Source: Stagnihabitans sp039932095 | GTDB lineage: Bacteria > Pseudomonadota > Alphaproteobacteria > Rhodobacterales > Rhodobacteraceae | Reading direction: 5' to 3' | Assembly (NCBI GenBank): GCA_039932095.1 | Contig: JBDTQR010000233.1 | Location: 1-6,585 of the forward strand | DNA: 6,585 nt | In this document: in pieces, positions 4,905-6,585 of the stretch | How positions within the stretch are numbered: position 1 is the first letter of the stretch | Layout of the letters: every line of letters begins with the position of its first letter | The notes under the pieces: model-generated | The model's database searches: none | What the model was told of the DNA's origin: nothing | Seen by the model: the letters and a program-made list of their open reading frames with translations, nothing else | Program-made: the position numbers and the translations under genes

Positions 4905-5486
4905 ATGACCATTCTGGCATTCGACACTTCGGCGGCGCATTGCGCCGCCGCTTTGCTTTGTGGCGACCGAGTGACGACGCGGGTCGAGGAGATGGCCAAG
5001 GGTCAGGCCGAGCGGTTGGTCCCGATGATGGAGGAGCTTCTGGCCGCCTCATCGGTCGACTGGGCCGATCTGTCGGCAATTGCCGTCGGGGTCGGGCCGG
5101 GGAATTTCACCGGCATCCGGATTTCGGTCGCCTTGGCGCGGGGTCTGGCACTTGGCCTTGGGGTGCCCGCCATTGGTGTCACCGGGTTTGAGGCGGTTCA
5201 GGCTGCTACGACGGCCCCGCCGCCCTATTCCGTGGTGCTCGACGCACCACGCGGCCAGTTCTATGTTCAGCAGTTTGGCGAGCCGGAGGGTGAGGCTCAT
5301 ATTGCAAACGAAGTTGGCGGGCCGGTGGTGCGGTTGTCCGATATTTCCGTGGACCGGTTGGTCGAGGCGATTGCAAGGGTCGGTCTGGCCCGATCAGGCG
5401 CGACCCAGCCGCGTCCGAAGCCGTTCTATCTGCGCGGTGCCGATGCTGCCCCGCCGTCAGACCTGCCACCCGCCATTCTGCCATGA
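4905..5486 (+). CDS. tsaB: tRNA threonylcarbamoyladenosine biosynthesis protein TsaB
   Basis: 193 residues, shorter than E. coli TsaB (231), as is common in this group. TsaB is an ASKHA-fold partner of TsaD; together with TsaE they attach threonylcarbamoyl to A37 of ANN-decoding tRNAs. Family marks are ILAFDTSAAHCAAAL (3-17), KGQAERLVPMMEELL (32-46), GVGPGNFTGIRIS (62-74), LALGLGVPAIGV, VVLDAPRGQFYVQQF (110-124) and the C-terminal PKPFYLRGADAAPP. TsaB lacks the metal-binding histidines of TsaD, and none is seen. The ATG at 4905 gives the canonical beginning, but no good Shine-Dalgarno sequence precedes it; TTG codons at 4869 and 4896 are in frame. Translation probably depends on coupling to nfuA, which ends 25 bases earlier. 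The stop overlaps the rimI start. Confidence 0.93.
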   Translation: MTILAFDTSAAHCAAALLCGDRVTTRVEEMAKGQAERLVPMMEELLAASSVDWADLSAIAVGVGPGNFTGIRISVALARGLALGLGVPAIGVTGFEAVQAATTAPPPYSVVLDAPRGQFYVQQFGEPEGEAHIANEVGGPVVRLSDISVDRLVEAIARVGLARSGATQPRPKPFYLRGADAAPPSDLPPAILP

Positions 5487-5893
5487 CAGCTGCCGAGATG
5501 GCCCGGTTGCATCGGCTGGCCTTTGTCATGCCGCGCCCGTGGTCCGAGGCCGAGATTGCCGCCCTGCTCGCCTCACCCTATTGCTTCGTTCTTGAGGCAG
5601 CAGGCGGGTTTCTGATCGGCCGCGTGGTGGCAGGCGAGGCAGAGTTGCTGACAGTGGCGGTTGACCCGGCATTGCAAGGTCACGGGATCGGGTCGGGACT
5701 GGTCGCCCGCTTTGTCACCGAGGCCCGCAACCGGCAGGCCGACAGCGGGTTTCTGGAAGTGGCTGCGACAAACGCCGTGGCGCAGGCGGTCTACCGGCGG
5801 GCAGGTTTTGTCGAAACCGGACGGCGGCGGGGCTATTATCACGATGAAATCGGCAGGGTGGTGGATGCCTTGGTGATGACGCTTGTCATTTAG
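5483..5893 (+). CDS. rimI: Ribosomal protein S18-alanine N-acetyltransferase RimI
   Basis: 136 residues, a compact GNAT-fold enzyme that transfers acetyl from acetyl-CoA to the N-terminal alanine of ribosomal protein S18. Visible are the RPWSEAEIAALL substrate-side helix (18-29), the acetyl-CoA-binding motif A, LTVAVDPALQGHGIGSGLV (56-74) with Q-G-H-G-I-G, and motif B, LEVAATNAVAQAVYRRAGF (91-109). E92 and Y104 align with the catalytic Glu103 and Tyr115 reported for enterobacterial RimI, and the spacing of twelve residues is the same. RRGYYHDEIGRVVDALVM near the end is also typical. The start codon overlaps the tsaB stop as ATGA, implying coupled translation. The tsaB-rimI pairing is widespread in bacteria. 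Other GNATs of this size exist, but the operon and motifs favour RimI. Confidence 0.9.
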   Translation: MTAAEMARLHRLAFVMPRPWSEAEIAALLASPYCFVLEAAGGFLIGRVVAGEAELLTVAVDPALQGHGIGSGLVARFVTEARNRQADSGFLEVAATNAVAQAVYRRAGFVETGRRRGYYHDEIGRVVDALVMTLVI

Positions 5894-5969
5894 GCAGCTG
5901 CCCTTGGGTAAAGCCGCGCAATCTTTGACCTGTTGATCAAAACATCAGCGGGTGCCGGTGAGATTCCTG

Positions 5970-6040
5970 TTGACCACTCGCCCGCCATCCTTCCTAAATC
6001 ACGCACGATCCGCCCGCGAAGGGTTGCCGAGTCTGCGGGC
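5970..6040 (+). promoter_or_regulatory. Candidate promoter and structured leader of the BMP gene
   Basis: TTGACC (5970-5975) and CTAAAT (5994-5999), 18 bases apart, are the best promoter pair in the 199-bp gap; transcription would start near 6006 and leave a leader of about 87 bases. In that leader, GCCCGC (6012-6017) and GCGGGC (6035-6040) can form a stem with a 17-base loop, which I cannot match to a known riboswitch. Upstream lies TTGATCAA (5933-5940), a possible operator. No T-tailed terminator is visible after rimI, so readthrough into this region is possible. Confidence 0.4.
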
Positions 6041-6092
6041 TCGACCTTACCGTGGACAGGGTGGCAATGATTTTGACAACTGGGAGACTGAC

Positions 6093-6585
6093 ATGACCCT
6101 TATGAAACGCCTGTTGAGTGGCTCGGCCGTTCTGGCGCTGAGCACGGTAGCGGCTCTGGCCGATCCGGCGATCATCTATGACGTCGGCGGAAAGAACGAC
6201 AAGTCGTTCAACGAAGCGGCCTATGGTGGGGCCGAGCGGTGGGCCAAGGAAACCGGCGGCACCTATAAAGAGCTGGAAATGCAGAACGAAGCGCAGCGTG
6301 AACAGGCGCTGCGTCAGCTGGCCGAGGGCGGCGCCAACCCGATCGTGATGACCGGCTTTGCTTTTGGCGACGTCTTGAACACCGTGGCACCAGACTATCC
6401 CGACACCAAGTTCGCCATCATCGACATGGTGGTGGATCAGCCTAACGTGAAATCCGTGGTGTTCACCGAGGATCAGGGCTCTTATCTGGTCGGCATGATG
6501 GCGGGTCTGGCGTCGAAGACCAACACGGTTGGCTTCATCGGCGGCATGGACATCCCGCTGATCCGCCGCTTTGGCTGCGGCTATG
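6093..6585 (+). CDS. BMP-family ABC transporter substrate-binding protein (5' part, runs off the window)
   Basis: 164 residues are visible out of roughly 320-360 expected. The start, MTLMKRLLSGSAVLALSTVA then ALADP, is a signal peptide with probable cleavage after residue 23 (ALA-D), so the mature protein is periplasmic. The mature part opens with AIIYDVGGKNDKSFNEAAYGGAERW, the hallmark of the basic membrane protein/PnrA group (PF02608). FTEDQGSYLVGMMAGLASKT, GFIGGMDIPLIRRFGCGY and the central IVMTGFAFGDVL are also diagnostic. Characterised members bind nucleosides or purines for ABC uptake. There is no lipobox cysteine in the signal peptide, as is usual for proteobacterial members and unlike spirochaete BmpA lipoproteins. 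GGGAG (6082-6086) lies six bases before the ATG. ATPase and permease genes probably follow outside the window. The ligand cannot be read from this half. Confidence 0.92.
   Translation, partial: MTLMKRLLSGSAVLALSTVAALADPAIIYDVGGKNDKSFNEAAYGGAERWAKETGGTYKELEMQNEAQREQALRQLAEGGANPIVMTGFAFGDVLNTVAPDYPDTKFAIIDMVVDQPNVKSVVFTEDQGSYLVGMMAGLASKTNTVGFIGGMDIPLIRRFGCGY

Noticed and set aside
4310..4999. Minus-strand open frame of 229 residues across nfuA
   Set aside because: It is a shadow of nfuA and the start of tsaB, with no independent support.
5893..5902. GGCAGCTGCC palindrome at the rimI stop as a terminator
   Set aside because: There is no loop and no T run; it is probably a chance palindrome.
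5924..5941. TTTGACC to TGATCAAA before the BMP gene as an FNR/FnrL site
   Set aside because: The half sites are six bases apart rather than the required four, so it does not fit TTGAT-N4-ATCAA.

Overview
The window looks like chromosomal DNA of an alphaproteobacterium, most likely Rhodobacterales (Paracoccaceae/Roseobacter type). This rests on the GC-rich, G/C-ending codon use of most genes, on the compact nfuA-tsaB-rimI cluster, and on protein sequences typical of that order (a 287-residue class IV aminotransferase, a two-domain Nfu, a 193-residue TsaB). No taxonomic marker gene is present, so the assignment is inference.

Layout. Positions 2-94 (+) hold the last codons of an unidentified gene. 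It converges on, and overlaps by 16 bp, a zeta-class glutathione transferase on the minus strand (79-717; maleylacetoacetate/maleylpyruvate isomerase type, somewhat lower GC than its neighbours). A 552-bp gene-free stretch follows (718-1269). It contains a likely operator for the transferase gene, several short inverted repeats, a 30-bp AT island and a textbook plus-strand intrinsic terminator at 1137-1176 with no gene before it, which suggests a small RNA. From 1270 every gene is on the plus strand: a single-domain VOC metalloenzyme (1270-1752), a branched-chain aminotransferase (1860-2723), a universal stress protein 22 bp behind it (2746-3201), a SapC-family protein with its own leader (3311-4069), a 255-bp regulatory gap, then nfuA-tsaB-rimI (4325-5893) and, after a 199-bp gap, the 5' part of a BMP-family ABC transporter binding protein (6093 to the window end).

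How they fit together. nfuA (Fe-S carrier), tsaB (tRNA t6A synthesis) and rimI (acetylation of ribosomal protein S18) form a tight housekeeping operon with gaps of 25 bp and -4 bp. Its promoter is preceded by a near match to the Irr box (iron control element) of alphaproteobacteria, which suggests iron control of Fe-S delivery and, by readthrough, of two translation-quality genes. ilvE and the stress protein are probably cotranscribed. The BMP protein probably begins a nucleoside-type uptake operon that continues outside the window. I see no mobile element, CRISPR array, tRNA or rRNA, and no clear new multi-gene system. The least explained parts are the terminator-ended intergenic stretch at 735-1176 and the regulatory gap before nfuA.
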